Positions 44,268 through 55,841 of a stretch of 64,000 bases of DNA are shown one piece after another (position 1 is the stretch's first letter; each line of letters opens with the position of its first letter). The notes beneath the pieces are model-generated. The model worked only from the letters and a program-made list of their open reading frames with translations. It was not told the origin of the DNA and made no database searches. The position numbers and the translations under genes were made by a program. Origin of the DNA: Asterias amurensis (lineage: Eukaryota > Echinodermata > Asteroidea > Forcipulatida > Asteriidae); contig NC_092657.1 in the NCBI RefSeq assembly GCF_032118995.1, positions 9,859,391 to 9,923,390 of the forward strand. The letters are read 5' to 3'.

Positions 44268-46260
44268 CTAAGTATTGTTTACGTTATGTGCAGTTGATTT
44301 GAGTCGTGACGTGATGGACACGTCCCTCCGTGCAGCTGGACTTGTCTGGATCCAATGCGTCTTAACTGCTGACTTTAGAATGCTTGCTGCGTCTGTTAAC
44401 CCTCTTATATTTGACCAAATGCTATTGAGACGTGCATGAACTGATTCTCCTCCTTGCTCACAATGAATACCCAAACCAACTCGCCATCTCCTTATCCATG
44501 GGACACAATGTTCCTCTAACATATGCATTTTTTGGAGGGGCACACTTTCTTTGCTGAACGAAACTCTGAAAAATTCTTGATATTCTTGTCTGAAAATAAG
44601 TTAAACAAAAGAGGGCATAAAATATAATAATAACAATTACGTTTACTTAAATTTACAGTTTAACATTTTGGTAGTAAACAAATTTACTTATAATATCTTA
44701 CCTAGTCTTCCAGTGTCATCATCATCCATTTCCCTTGACAGATTGTATAGGTTATGGCAGTCAGCAAATTTTGTGAAGAGTATGCGGTACTTCTCAGCAA
44801 GCTGCTCTGCCTCTCTTATCCTTGGAGGTGATGTTGGACAAACTTGTTTGGTTGTTGTTAAAACAGCACTGGTGAGCTTCTGGATGATTTCTGCCCGTAG
44901 AAAAACACCATTCAACAATTCGACAAGTAAAAAAAACATATCTACATGGTTTATATCAGGTGAAAATAGTTGTAGTAAATACTTGTCATGTATACACACC
45001 TTGTTATGGTACACTTGACGCTCTAACTTGAATTGTTGCAAGGTATTGTCCAATCCACCAGTCAAAGGACCTTGTCCAGGCTTCAGACGGGCATTTTTCC
45101 TGATCCTCTGTGCTTGAGACTTCTGCAACATCAAAAATAAATTATGTGACAGCAGAAGAGCCAAGGAGAGGCAAGTGACGAGCACACATAATTTGTTTAT
45201 TATATTCGTAATAATATAAATTCATACCATTTCGTTATTTTTGTATGTTTCATTGTCGATATTTCATTGTCATTTTGTATATTTCATTTCGTTATTTCAT
45301 TGTCGTTGTTTTTGCTCTCTTTTATTGAATCATTCAGAAGTTCGACCAAGTCATGGCCATCAGGGACTTCTAGCAATGCAGCCGTTAGCTGTTCTTGTAG
45401 ATGCTCAGCATTCTGTTGCTAGGCAGATGCTTGCTCTTCTAGATCCACTGCAGATCGGATAGACTTAATGTAGTCTTGGCAGCGCTGTCCGAGCTCCTTC
45501 TCCCCCTGACATGTTGAGCTGCGTGCCAAGGTAGGTGCAATCTTTTTGTCCATTTCGCTGCAAGCAACCTCCAGGCTATTGAAGTGCTTCAAAAAGAGGC
45601 CAAGGCTAATGTGTAGACCTGGGGGGCAAATCTGACACATTGTAAAAACATGATTGAGTACATGTGTGTTTTGATAATAAATAAGGCTTTTTTTAAAGCC
45701 ATTGGACCCTTTCGGTTCAGAAAAAAAAAATCACAGACTTACAAATAACTTACAGGGTTTACAGAAGGCAGTGGTGAAAGACTTCTCTCGAAATATTATT
45801 CCATGAAATGCTTTACTTTTTGAGAAAACAGCAAAACAATATAAATTCTCGTTAACGAAAATTACAGATTTGTTTAAAACACATGTCGTGACACGGCGAA
45901 ACACGCGAAAAAAAGGGTTGGTATTTCCGTTGTTTTCTCCCGACTCCGATGACCGATTGAGCTTAAACTTTCACAGGTTTGTTATTTGATATAGAAGTTG
46001 TGGTACATAAAGTGTGGGCCTTAAGACTTTAATTTGTGTGGAATAAGTTAATACCTGAGGAAGGGTATGGGAAATATAGGTGCTCTGATGACATTGTTGT
46101 AGAGCATGGCCTTCTTTGGCTGCGCTCTATTGGCGATGAATTTTTCTAGGTCATCATTCATACTTTGAAGAGTCCTTAGCTGGACGGGCCTTTTAACTGG
46201 TGATCGGAGTTTCATCTCCTTCTAGGCGAATGTGCAATAAAGGCAGCAGTGTCGTCCATG
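44268..46260 (-). pseudogene. RAG1-like DDE core relic (copy C)
   Basis: Minus-strand exons read in order: about 46260-46055, starting RHCCLYCTFA, a stop, then RPVQLRTLQSMNDDLEKFIA and AMLYNNVI; 45631-45300, ICPPGLHISLGLFLKHFNSL with an in-frame TAG near 45420; 45122-44702, ARLKPGQGPLTGG, LDNTLQQFKLERQVYH, YRILFTKFADCHNLYNLSRE; and 44589-44268, MHMLEEHCVPWIRRWRVGLG then CEQGGESVHARLNSIW. They align segment by segment with exons 6-10 of the gene at 31.7-35.5 kb, including the exon borders before (I)CPPGLHISLG / VIVPTHHISLG and before the ...HMLEEH exon. The first catalytic Asp exons and the whole N-terminus are absent. A family B TTAA element sits in the first intron and another lies just upstream of the first exon. 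Confidence 0.7.
45693..46024 (+). mobile_element. TTAA short element, family B (3' truncated), inside copy C intron
   Basis: It begins TTAAAGCCATTGGACCCTTT like 10005, continues with ACTTACAGGGTTTACAGAAG, TATAAATTCTCGTTAACGAA and TTCACAGGTTTGTTATTTGA, and stops at AAGTGTGGGCCTTAA. It lacks the last ~40 bp and the right terminal inverted repeat of the full copy. Confidence 0.85.
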
Positions 46261-46448
46261 GACGGCGCCATTTTAATGATGCCATCGCTTGCACTGGAGT
46301 AACGAAAACACATTCGTTCGACAAACTTTATTACGCACACTACTGAAACGAAACAGCCGTGTTTGACAGCCATGATTAGAAGTGCTTTCCCACCAACTAC
46401 TTTTCTTGCAGGTGCTACACACAACTTTGGCTTTTCTTAGAATGTTTT

Positions 46449-46814
46449 TTAAAGCCATCGGACCCTTTTGGTAAACAGTGTTGTCCAAGGCCCACACTTT
46501 GTGTTCCACAACTTCTATATCAAATAACAAACCTGTGAAAATGTAGGCTGAATCAGTCATCGGAGTCGGGAGAAAACATTGGAAAAACCCACCCTTGTTT
46601 CCGTGCATTTTGCCGTGTCATGACTTGTGTTTAAATCCGTAATTCTCGTTAACGAGAATTGATATTGTTTTGCTGTTTTCTCGAAAAGTAAAGCATTTCA
46701 TGGAATAATATTTCAAGAGAAGTCTTTCACCATTGCCTTCTGTAAACCCTATAAATTATATGTAAATTTGTGAATTTTTTTTTTGGTCTGAGCCGAAAGG
46801 GTCCAATGGCTTTA
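46449..46814 (-). mobile_element. TTAA short element, family B, inverted full copy
   Basis: It starts TTAAAGCCATCGGACCCTTT and ends AAAGGGTCCAATGGCTTTA. Internally it is the reverse orientation of the copies at 10005 and 45693, with ATTCTCGTTAACGAGAAT at about 46636. It lies on the 5' side of copy C's first surviving exon, opposite in orientation to the element at 45693. Confidence 0.85.
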
Positions 46815-48170
46815 GGTGTTCTTCGATTGGGCTGATGTTCTTTAAGTTAATTTTTGTGTTTCCACAGGCCTGTTCTAGATTTTAGAACACATTTTGCAAC
46901 AAAAGTTAACACCTTCGGATGAAAAATCTTCCCTTGAAAACTGTGTTGTTCTAACAATTAGTTGTGGAATCGGTCTTTGACTTTAGCTTTGGAAGAAGCT
47001 TCGAGTTGATCTAGTTGACCTTCTGTGTGGATTGGTTGATCAATTTGGAGGGCGGGAGTCTTGGGCAGATATAAGTTGGAGTAACAGAGATGGCACCAGT
47101 ATTGAGGGTGACGGTGCTTCTCATCCGTTGAAATGTCAATGCTATATTTCTTATTGATATTGAGTTTGTAGTCTTATAGCTTATTCTTACGCGTTCTAAA
47201 CAACTTGCTAAGATTATTCTCATGACGTTCCATACTTGATCCTACCTGAACATCAGAGATTATCTTTGGGCTTGAATACATGTTTCAGTATAAATAATAG
47301 GCCTACTACTACCTAGGTATTTTTAATTCATGTTAAAAACACGTAAATTATTTCTAATGGTATGTTTGGCAATTAACATAGAATTCAAGTTTTGGGAATT
47401 ACCATAACAGTCTTGTTTTGTTGGTCTTGTCTTCGTCCTTGCGGTAAAACTGTTTTTTAGCGTGCGATTGAGCCATTGTTGTCCCCTTCTAAAGGGTACT
47501 TTAAATTTTCAAAAATCTTCACGATATATCGTCATATCGGCGATATTTACCTGACGATGTATTGCCAGTCAAAATTTCCGATATCGTCCAGGGTTAACCA
47601 TAAGTAAAATGTTTGCTCTATATATCATGAGTGTTAATGTTATAAATTATTTGTTACAGTACAGCTCAAAATATTCTTAGACCACTTCCCATATAATGTA
47701 ATGTGTAAACAAACTTGAAAACGAATAGTTATAAATTAGCCCACCCCCCCCCCCCCCTCCATTAAAAGAAATAAAAAAAAAAATCAAGCAGGACATAATA
47801 TACTTAGTAACTGTCAATTCAGACCAACACATTTGCAATCCCTACATCCTGCAGTTTTTGTCAGGTCTTGTATGGAAGCAACATTTGGATTTTGCTGGCA
47901 AAATTAATTCTCGGTGTCGGAAAATTGCATTGTTGCAGTTTCTCCAGCACAATCCTTACAAGTTCTGTCTCCAGTCCACAAGTGTAGTCAGACCAGACTG
48001 TTGACAGTTTTCTGGACCGAAGACAGTAAGGCTTGTAAGGGACTTGCTAGGACTTTTGATGGACTGGTGATTCATCTCAAAACTTCATCGAACTTCTTAA
48101 GCATTTTCTTAAGGAATTTTTTATGTAAATGTGGGTGGGCTTCCCTGACTCCCTTTACCGCTTTTTGTAA
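46815..48170. other. Intergenic stretch, no gene seen
   Basis: No recognised coding sequence. There is a (C)n run of about 14 bases near 47745, and an ATATCG-rich region (CGATATATCGTCATATCGGC) at about 47521-47545. Confidence 0.4.
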
Positions 48171-48174
48171 TTTT

Positions 48175-48345
48175 TACAATGTTGCTCTATTTTCTCTATA
48201 TTTCATTATTTGTAATTTGTTGTTTCGTCTTTTTCATAGTTTCTGTTTAAATGTGATTTGTTTAACCGTACCTCTTGTACATAGCATGTAATTCAGCCAT
48301 TTGCTGCACAAAGAACAATAATAATAAACAAATGAATGAATGACT
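48175..48345 (+). mobile_element. Possible LINE-type 3' end with TGAA microsatellite tail
   Basis: The sequence GCATGTAATTCAGCCATTTG followed by an AACAATAATAATAAACAAATG and AATGAATGAATGA tail resembles 3' ends of L2/CR1-type non-LTR elements that I remember. No reverse transcriptase domain is seen upstream, so it would be a short truncated copy. Confidence 0.3.
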
Positions 48346-50475
48346 CGGTAAGTGGAAAACAGTTGGACGTTACATCAAAACTCAATGAAAAACACTTTTG
48401 CTGCAGTGGAATACTATTTCTTCGGTCACCTTTTTGGGCCAGTGCCTCACAAATTTTATCCATCCGTACTCTCTTCCAGCTGGATGTCTTGGTTCACCAT
48501 ATAAAGATTTTCCCTTTTCAGATCTGTCAAATTCAAGTGAAAAGTACATTGAGGACTCTTATTTGGAAAAATATAATTGTCAAAAACAAAATGATAAAAC
48601 ACAACATTTCAAAGTTAAATTTGCGAAACAGCTTTCATTTGATACAACAAAAGCCCGTACATGCTATACTAGCTATCCAAAATAAATTTACATTGATGAG
48701 CAAATTTTAAACAGTGTCATGCACACAGAAAATATAACATGAAATGTAATATTTTTTAGCAACAACTACATTAGTCATTATTGCATCTTCACAATTGTTT
48801 TTGGCATCATCACTTAATTTAAACCAAGCATGGTTCAGTAAGGGTTTTACAAATGTAGCATTTACCCCTTCATTCGCAGCTGTTGTAAACCTAATGAACA
48901 ATACTAATAATACATGTATTATTCTGAAAATAAAATAAAAACACAATGTAATAACCTTCACATTCATCGCACGCAACAGCCGCTCTTCTGACCCTTGGCT
49001 GCTTGCCGCCTGTGGTTGACAGCGGAGGGTTGGAATTGGGTTGTCTATTTTCCTTCCTCAATACGTTATCTGAAGGAAATTGGGAAGAAGGTGGAACTTT
49101 ATGAGTGTCAGATCCCTTCAAGCATGCATACCTGCTTAGGTTGTCTCATTCAGAGCAATTGTTTAAATGGTGTGAACTCATTTTGATGAACAAGTATTTC
49201 TTTGTACCTGATTTTCATGACCCTGTTGTCTCCGATGGGATTCCCTGCCTCGCTGGTGATGTTGTCTCCACTGGCACTAATTTAGACAACAAAGAACCAG
49301 AAATACGATGGAACTCCTATAAAGCTCCATGTGAGGTTACTCGCTTTGAATAAAAAGTGACTCACCTATTCACTTTCTTGTACTGGTATATGTACTTTTT
49401 GTAAACACTTGTTAATAAGACAACACCCGATTATTAGTAGATTCTGCAGATAAGACAAAATATGTATTTTGTTGTGCAAAAACAACCATGATGTAGTGGC
49501 CCTGCCTTTGACGATAACAGAAATTTGCTCATTAATATGCAACATCCAATTCTCGTCAGAATCAATAAAAAGTTGTTTTCAGTCTGACAATAATCCTAAT
49601 TAATGGGGCCTTAAAAAGTGTCATGTTACAAATGTTTTTAAAAAATTTGTTTAGAGAGTTATTCACAAATTACCTGTAAGAATGTATGCAACATCTAACT
49701 CGGCAAGCAAAGCATTGTCTTTCTCGGGGTACAAAAGTGCCGTTGATTTGCCACCTACGTTAAAATAATTACACATTGTTACTTTATGACAATACTTTAG
49801 GTGTCTCTAACACTGCAGAGATGAACATTGGCAACAACGGTTTCCCCAACTAACAAATTGTTTTTTAAACTTCAACATTACCATGATTAAAACAATATGT
49901 CATGGTGGTTTGGTCAAAATGTATTTAGATTTAAGTATTTTTCATTGAACAATTCATACTGATGATAAACATTGTGAGTATACAGAGACAATTTACAGTT
50001 CAGACAACCATTACCATTAGTTGCTCGCAGTTTTTGTTTGTGGTATTTATACAAAATCACCTACCTTATTGTCATTTATGTGCTGAATAGAAGGGAGTTT
50101 CGTTGCAGGCTCTACATGGGAAGCACAATGTGAATCAGACACAAACGTGTATGATGACTCTTTCTCACTACTGCCTTCTGCAGCCTTATCGGGTTTTGTT
50201 AGACTTGAGTAGTTGGAAATACGAAGAAAAAAAGTGGTGACAAGGGATTACACAGATGTTCAAAACCCGGCATAGTCATGGCTTTTTAATAAAGGACAGA
50301 GTTTAAAGCGAGGTCTTTAGCGTTGCTCAAAATTAGTATTCTGAGCAATACTAAAAGTAACTTTTAAATAGGGAAGTTGGTTAATGGATTCACAGAGAGC
50401 TGTGGTGCTCAGAAGACACAGCTAACTATGGTAACTTTTTGATTCATAACTTTCCCTAACTGACAATTATTAGAG
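48346..50475. other. Stretch with weak exon-like pieces only
   Basis: On the minus strand a frame ending near 48958 reads VRRAAVACDECE just before a possible GT donor. AVxCDxC is reminiscent of the middle of a PHD finger, but the His-Cys half is not found. Another minus-strand patch (49320-49200) is open without known motifs. I do not call a gene. Confidence 0.25.
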
Positions 50476-53381
50476 TTGGGGAAAGTGCAGACAGTTCAAG
50501 TTACTGCACATAAGCTAGGCTGTATACGACAAGCTTTGCTAATGAAGTGTCTACTTTGCCGCACCCTGGAATGTCAACTGCAATTTCATTGTTTTAACAG
50601 TATTGCCAACAAGGAGGAACGTGTGATTCGAGCAGGAACCGCCACAGTTACACCTATTAAGATGGAAGCTGAACCATACAATGACGAGGGAGGACAATCC
50701 AGTAAGGGGTTGCCAAGTCATTTGTTAAGACTATATGAGAGAAGTAAGAAGAATATGCGGCACTCAGCCCATAAGATTTAAGCAATGTTTTATTGACTGA
50801 CAAGATGTGTTTTCCAAGGGTGGTGATGATATATGCCATACCAATCAGATGAATCATGGCATTACTACGGGCAACGCTAGGGCAGTCAAACAGGCCCAGG
50901 AGACATCCTATGTGTTATCTTTAAGAAATTAATCGGAAGGTGGGAGATTTGAAAGAGAGGGGCCCGACTGAGGATTCTGATAGCCCATGGGCCGCTTACG
51001 TAGTACTCGTGAGGAAAAAGGATGGATCAAAACGGCTGTGCATTGATTATAGGGGGCTAAATGCGGTTACAATTAAAGACGCATATCCTGTCCCGAGGAT
51101 TGATGAGACTTTAGACGCACTTGAAGGATCTAAGTGGTTCTTGACCCTACGTCCGGATATTGGTAAGTGGCTTTAGATGAAGATGGTCAACAGAAGTCAA
51201 CATTTGTGGTGCGTAAGGGTTATACCGTTGAAAAGTCATGCCTTTTTGGGCTTGCTAATGCGCCCGCTACGTTCGAGCACCTCATGGAGAAAGTATTGGC
51301 AGGGTTACAATGGAATATTCTGTTGGTATATCTGGATGACGTAATTGTGTTTGGAAAACGGTTGAAGAAGAATTAATTCGCTAGGTGTTTGGATGAATGA
51401 GAGGCGCTGGGCTCAAACTAAAACCAAGCAATTGTGTGCTTTTCAAGAAGTCTGTGACTTTGACCATATAATATCGAGTGAGGGCGTTGCGACAGATCCC
51501 GCTAAAACCAAAGCTGTTGCTGATTGGCCTACCCCAAAGAATGTGTGAGACGTGAGTTCATTAGTGAGTTGCATGGTGGCAAGCTTGGAGGACATCTTGG
51601 ATTGAAGAAGACCCTTTCTTGTGTAAGGCAGAGGTACTGTTTGTCGGGAATGGCGGCTGATGTAAGAGAATGTCTTCGCCAGTGTTACCAAGGTGCAAAG
51701 AGAAAATCCCCTCCGAAGAGGCGGATTGCACCATTACAGCAGTACATTATGAGAGGTACAATGGATAGAGTAGCAATTGATTTAGTTGGTCCCCTTCCCA
51801 GATCAGAGGATGGGAACCAGTGGAGTTTGGCGGTAGGAGACTACTCCACACGGTGGATGGAGGCATATGCACTACCGGACGCAAGGTCTGAGACAGTTGC
51901 TTCCAAGTTTGTTGGCGAGTTTGTATGTCATTAGGGGGTACCAAGCGAGCTCCAATCAGACCAAGGGTCCAACTTTGAATCAGAGGTGTTTCAGTAAAGG
52001 TGTCAATTACTGGGGATTAGCAAGACAAGAACAACGGCTTACAATCCTAAGTCGGACGGTCTAATACGGAGATTTAATAAAACTTTCATTAATATAGTGT
52101 CAGTCAAAATTTAGTCTTAGTAGGTAGGTAAACAAAATTATAGGGTCAAAGTGCCTGCTAAAAGTACTTATTTTGCAGAAAAAAATAACACAATGTACAT
52201 ACGAAACTTCCGTATCATACTACAGCTTGGTCAAAATCAACCGGTGGTCGACCACCATTAAATATCTAAGCCTATGAGTAATTTGATACGTTTTTGCGAA
52301 GATAAGCAGCCCAGCCACAACACCACGTTGTCATTTAGTTGTGTACTGTGTGCATGTGTACAAGAAGGTAAATGTACATGTACATCCTTTGCCCACGCAC
52401 TTGGTCACAATTAGACGTGACATGTAATGAATGACAGTTTTGGCAAACGATTGTGATCTCTTCGCCGAAAACTGTGCTTTATAGTGAAGTGCCGATAGCG
52501 ATGCAGGATATATTTCTTTGTTTTTCAAATAATGTGCAAATATACCCATACAAGTTACAAGTTCTCTCATCTGCAAAAAAAAACACTCGACTCCTCGAGT
52601 CTTGCTGATGCGGTCAGCAATATTGCTATAGTGTTTGTTCATTAAATGACAATTTTATTCCCTCTAACAATAGATCGCAACCGTTGATCACCAATTACTA
52701 ATAACATAAAGATCGCAGTGATCACCTTTGCATGCGCAACAAAACACACATGGTGTGTATTTCCCGGGTTCCCGCCGTAGCACGATGCAGCAAGGCTTTT
52801 CCTTGACATGGGTGCGGGCAAGTTACCAGGCTGGCCCGCTTGTCTGTTTCCAGTTGTGCGGGTGCGTAGTATTTTGTTGACCCTCACGTTGAATATGTAT
52901 GTGAGGTTACATAACTCAAACATGCAAACGGACCAAGACGTTTCTCCGGGGCGGTGAGTGGACTTATAAGCCTGGTGAGTCGTTGCATGCGCTGTCGGTG
53001 AATTGGCCGCGGTGTGCGTGAAAAGGTAACAAGAAATGTCGTGCACAAAGACTACCGCATGTAGTGCACGATGATAGACTGAAACCCTATCAAGTGGACC
53101 CTCTTGATGCATCGAATATCCCCATTGCAAATCCCGTTGAGGAGATTGAGGCACTTGAAGTCACGTTTGAAGAAGTACCAGTTGACCAGAGAAGTGATCC
53201 TTAGGTCCAGGAAACTGTAGTGGATATTGTAGATGCACCTTTGGAAGGTGTCTGGACGTCTTTGGAGGAAGATGATAGTAGCACACTTAGCGCAGGCAAC
53301 AGCAGGCCAGTGACCCCTTTGACCCCAAGCAAACCTGACTCTAGATACCCTAAGAGGGCACACAAATTGCCCCTGCGGTAG
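50476..53381 (+). mobile_element. pol: Decayed second Ty3/Gypsy pol region
   Basis: In order, across several frames: a pre-RT linker (GLPSHLLRLYERSKKNMRHS, then QDVFSKGGDDIGHTNQMNHG); RT with [51 protein letters not shown] and the YLDD catalytic box (51335); then a jump at about 51545 from the end of the connection region (DWPTPK) straight to the integrase zinc region (ELHGGKLGGHLGLKKTL ... CLRQC). The integrase core has AIDLVGPLP (51775) and DQGSNFESE (51958). The position expected to hold the third acidic residue, in the segment GLIRRFN near 52060, is Arg. After ~950 bp of unrelated sequence the integrase tail (VVHDDRLKPYQVDPLD, 53056) resumes and ends near 53381. No LTRs could be paired. 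Confidence 0.75.
52100..53040. other. Unassigned sequence inside the second Gypsy relic
   Basis: Between the integrase core and its C-terminal tail lies ~950 bp without clear integrase homology. It includes GTACATGTACATCC near 52375 and a ACTCGACTCCTCGAGTC palindrome near 52588. It may be an insertion or strongly eroded element sequence. Confidence 0.35.
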
Positions 53382-53417
53382 CGTTAAGTTGGGAGCTTAT
53401 TGACATTAATTTTGTTT

Positions 53418-53590
53418 AGCCAGTTTGGCAGAGTTATCAATATGCAAATGAGCATTTGTTAAGCCAGTTTGACTGAGTTATAAACATGCAAATTGGCATT
53501 GGGTTTTAAGCCAGTTGGCCGAGTTAGGTATATGCAAATAATCAGAATTGTTGAGCCAGTTGTCTGATCATTTACATTATAAGGTTATAA
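53418..53590 (+). repeat. ~45-bp tandem array with POU octamer words
   Basis: Four imperfect units begin AGCCAGTT at 53418, 53462, 53509 and 53554. The first three each contain GAGTTA and an exact ATGCAAAT octamer (53442, 53486, 53532). ATGCAAAT is the classical binding word of Oct/POU homeodomain proteins. The array lies directly after the pol tail of the decayed Gypsy element, so it could be part of that element's regulatory 3' region. Confidence 0.7.
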
Positions 53591-53639
53591 CAACAAGATG
53601 GCGTTGTTTTATTGTCGTTTCAGATTTGAGAATATTCGT

Positions 53640-54545
53640 AAATCATGGAAAACCAGAGTGCAGTTTGGAAGCCAAAGCCCTACTAGTGTTTGAGGTGCGA
53701 CAAGGCATTCACCCAACAGAAGGGGGTTGAACCATCACCAGAAGTATACCCACGACCCCCAGTTTTCCTCCATTGCCGGATCTGGGAGTACGCGGATAAA
53801 AGAAGAGATAATCTGAGGCGCCATTATAAGGCGGACCACCCAGAGAAGGTATACGAGGTCACAGAGATTAAAGTAAAACCCCTGGTGAGAGAGGAGCCCA
53901 GACAAGACATCGCCAAGCCCAGCAAGGTGCGGAGAATTGTCAAGAGCAACGAAGATCCACCTGCTGCTAAAGTGAGTCAGGAGGCCGAGTTGGTTAAGAA
54001 TCCCTTCCTCCAACAGCTGCACTGGAAGATGCCACTGGCTGTGTCGCCCCTCCACCCATCTCCTTCAGATGAGAAAGAATGGGATGACGATGCCATCAGC
54101 ATAGATGTAGGTTCAAGTAGAAGCCATGGAAGAAGAGCCACGACCTTCTTTATCCGTCAAGGCCCCAGTAGCTTCCCAGCCACCTTCGTTATTGATGACT
54201 TCAGAGCCCCGTTTTTCTCCAGTGAGAGCCCCTGTGATGGCAGTGCGCCCAATTGCCCCCAAGAACAGCCCCGACAACTGCCGGTCCATCAGGGAAGAGT
54301 AGCCCCGACCTCGACAAAGCATCCGTCCTTATCCAGCATCTTCGCCCCCAGAGGTGGCCACCATCGTGAAACCTATCAAGACCCAAAAGTATGTTAGAGG
54401 AGTGATGTTTCATGAACAGACCATGCAGCGTACGTACTTTCAGGACGTGCTGGTAGACTGCATGAGAGCTCTGGAAACAATGAAGGTGCAACATCAGAAC
54501 AACGTGGGACCACGCAAGCCGCAGCCGTCACCTAGGAACCTTTGA
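53640..54545 (+). pseudogene. C2H2-like ORF downstream of Gypsy pol
   Basis: From 53644 a frame starts with MENQSAVWKPKPY, a TAG and CLRCDKAFTQQKG, which looks like the first half of a C2H2 finger. The next frame gives a second finger-like block, CRIWEYADKRRDNLRRHYKA followed by DH, with Trp in place of the second Cys. A long Pro/Ser-rich linker (PPAAKVSQEAELVKNPFLQQ) follows, and a C-terminal piece in another frame, VRGVMFHEQTMQRTYFQDVL, ends at 54545. At least two frameshifts and two stops are present. It may be an accessory ORF of the adjacent Gypsy element or an independent zinc-finger gene fragment. I cannot decide. Confidence 0.45.
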
Positions 54546-55840
54546 AGGATGTTTTCCACCGTCTTCGCGTTCGCGTATGTTCTTGCCAGTTTATCTTTCT
54601 AAAAAGCGAATCAGGTCTAATCAGTTTACTAATCAGTGTGTGAATATCTATTTGCCAAAGAAATTCTTCCTGAAATTTATAGTTTTTATAAAAGTTCTTT
54701 AAACTATAGTTTTGATAGGGGTTCTTTAAAGTAAAGTTTTGTAAAAGAGGCAGCTGTTTAACTTTTCTATAAGCATTGAAAGAGCAAGTATTATTTTCGT
54801 ACCTGTATTAAAGAAAAAATTATTTATTATTGTTTGTGTGTACTCTTTTGCTTTTAATAAAATATATATTGGCTTATCTGGATGGGGTCATTCCAGGCCT
54901 GTCAGGAGCCTTTGTGGCGCAACAGAGGTAGAACGCCCCTGCATGAGGAATGGAACGATCACAAAAGCAGTGACTCCTCATAGCTCGTGCTATTGGTTAG
55001 CGGCGACGTGCAGAGTGATGAGGGGCTGCATGGACTGACGATCAAGTAATACTGGTTTGTCTCACCAGTCCTGACTGCACAGTGTAATAATATTTAGATA
55101 TGTGCCTGTCCTACTAGGTAAGTGGACTGAGGGGCTGCTGCGTGTTTGGGAATTGGTTGACTATACTCGGCTGTAACGGTTCTTGTATGAGCTAATATGA
55201 GGGGACCTTTAAGTGTAGTTGAGGGAAACTGGGTTGTGCGGCGAATAGGTTTCTTTTTTTGAGGGGCATACTGGGTAGTGCGAAGAAAAAGGTTCCTCCA
55301 GGATCTCTCTCGGGGGTTTATTGCCATTCGTGGTTATATTCTCAATGGTCCAATAACGAGATAACATTGTCCAATTCATAGAGCTTGTGGGTTATTGAGT
55401 CACTGCTGGCGTGCTGCTGGCCTGCTAACTGCTGAGATATAGAGCGCTGTGCCCCCTTTTGTTACTGCTGGTATTGCTGGTGCACATCATTTGTGCTGAA
55501 AGGGCGCCCTCTGCTGTCCATCTCCCGTAGTTGAGGCTCCACAGTAGGGTGCTTTCGAAAGACCACGGTAGGGACACAGGACGGTGAACAAATTCTAAGC
55601 GTGGTTTTTTTCCCCAGGGAAGATGAGGCTACTTAGTGTCAAGCACCTAAACAACAATAATAACGTACATGTGTACCTCATTGCTCAATGCTTATAAATA
55701 GCTCCATAGCCTTACCATCCACAAGATGGAGCTCGCATGGAGATGCAATACTAGACACTCACGACACGCTTGGTTGGTTGCACCATGGTTGCCACCGCGC
55801 CTACATGTACAACCTGTCCAAAGTGGCCTTATCTTTCCAG
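54546..55840. other. Intergenic stretch, possible element 3' flank
   Basis: No gene is seen. CCTTTGTGGCGCAACAGAGG at about 54909 resembles a polymerase III A-box region, but no convincing B box follows. If the Gypsy relic has a 3' LTR it should lie here, but I could not match it to a 5' copy. Confidence 0.35.
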
Positions 55841-55841
55841 G

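Noticed and set aside
46273..46608. 111-codon minus-strand ORF (MHGNKGGFFQCFLPTPMTDS...)
   Set aside because: It lies inside a family B TTAA element, and the same sequence at 10005 and 45693 is noncoding and not frame-conserved.
48891..49121. PHD-finger exon (VRRAAVACDECE)
   Set aside because: Only the CDxC core is present. The expected W.H..C half is not found in any frame after the possible donor.
54896..54990. tRNA-derived SINE (TGGCGCAACAGAGGTAGAAC resembling an A box)
   Set aside because: No acceptable B box (GGTTCGAnnCC type) follows at the right distance, and no tail or target duplication is visible.
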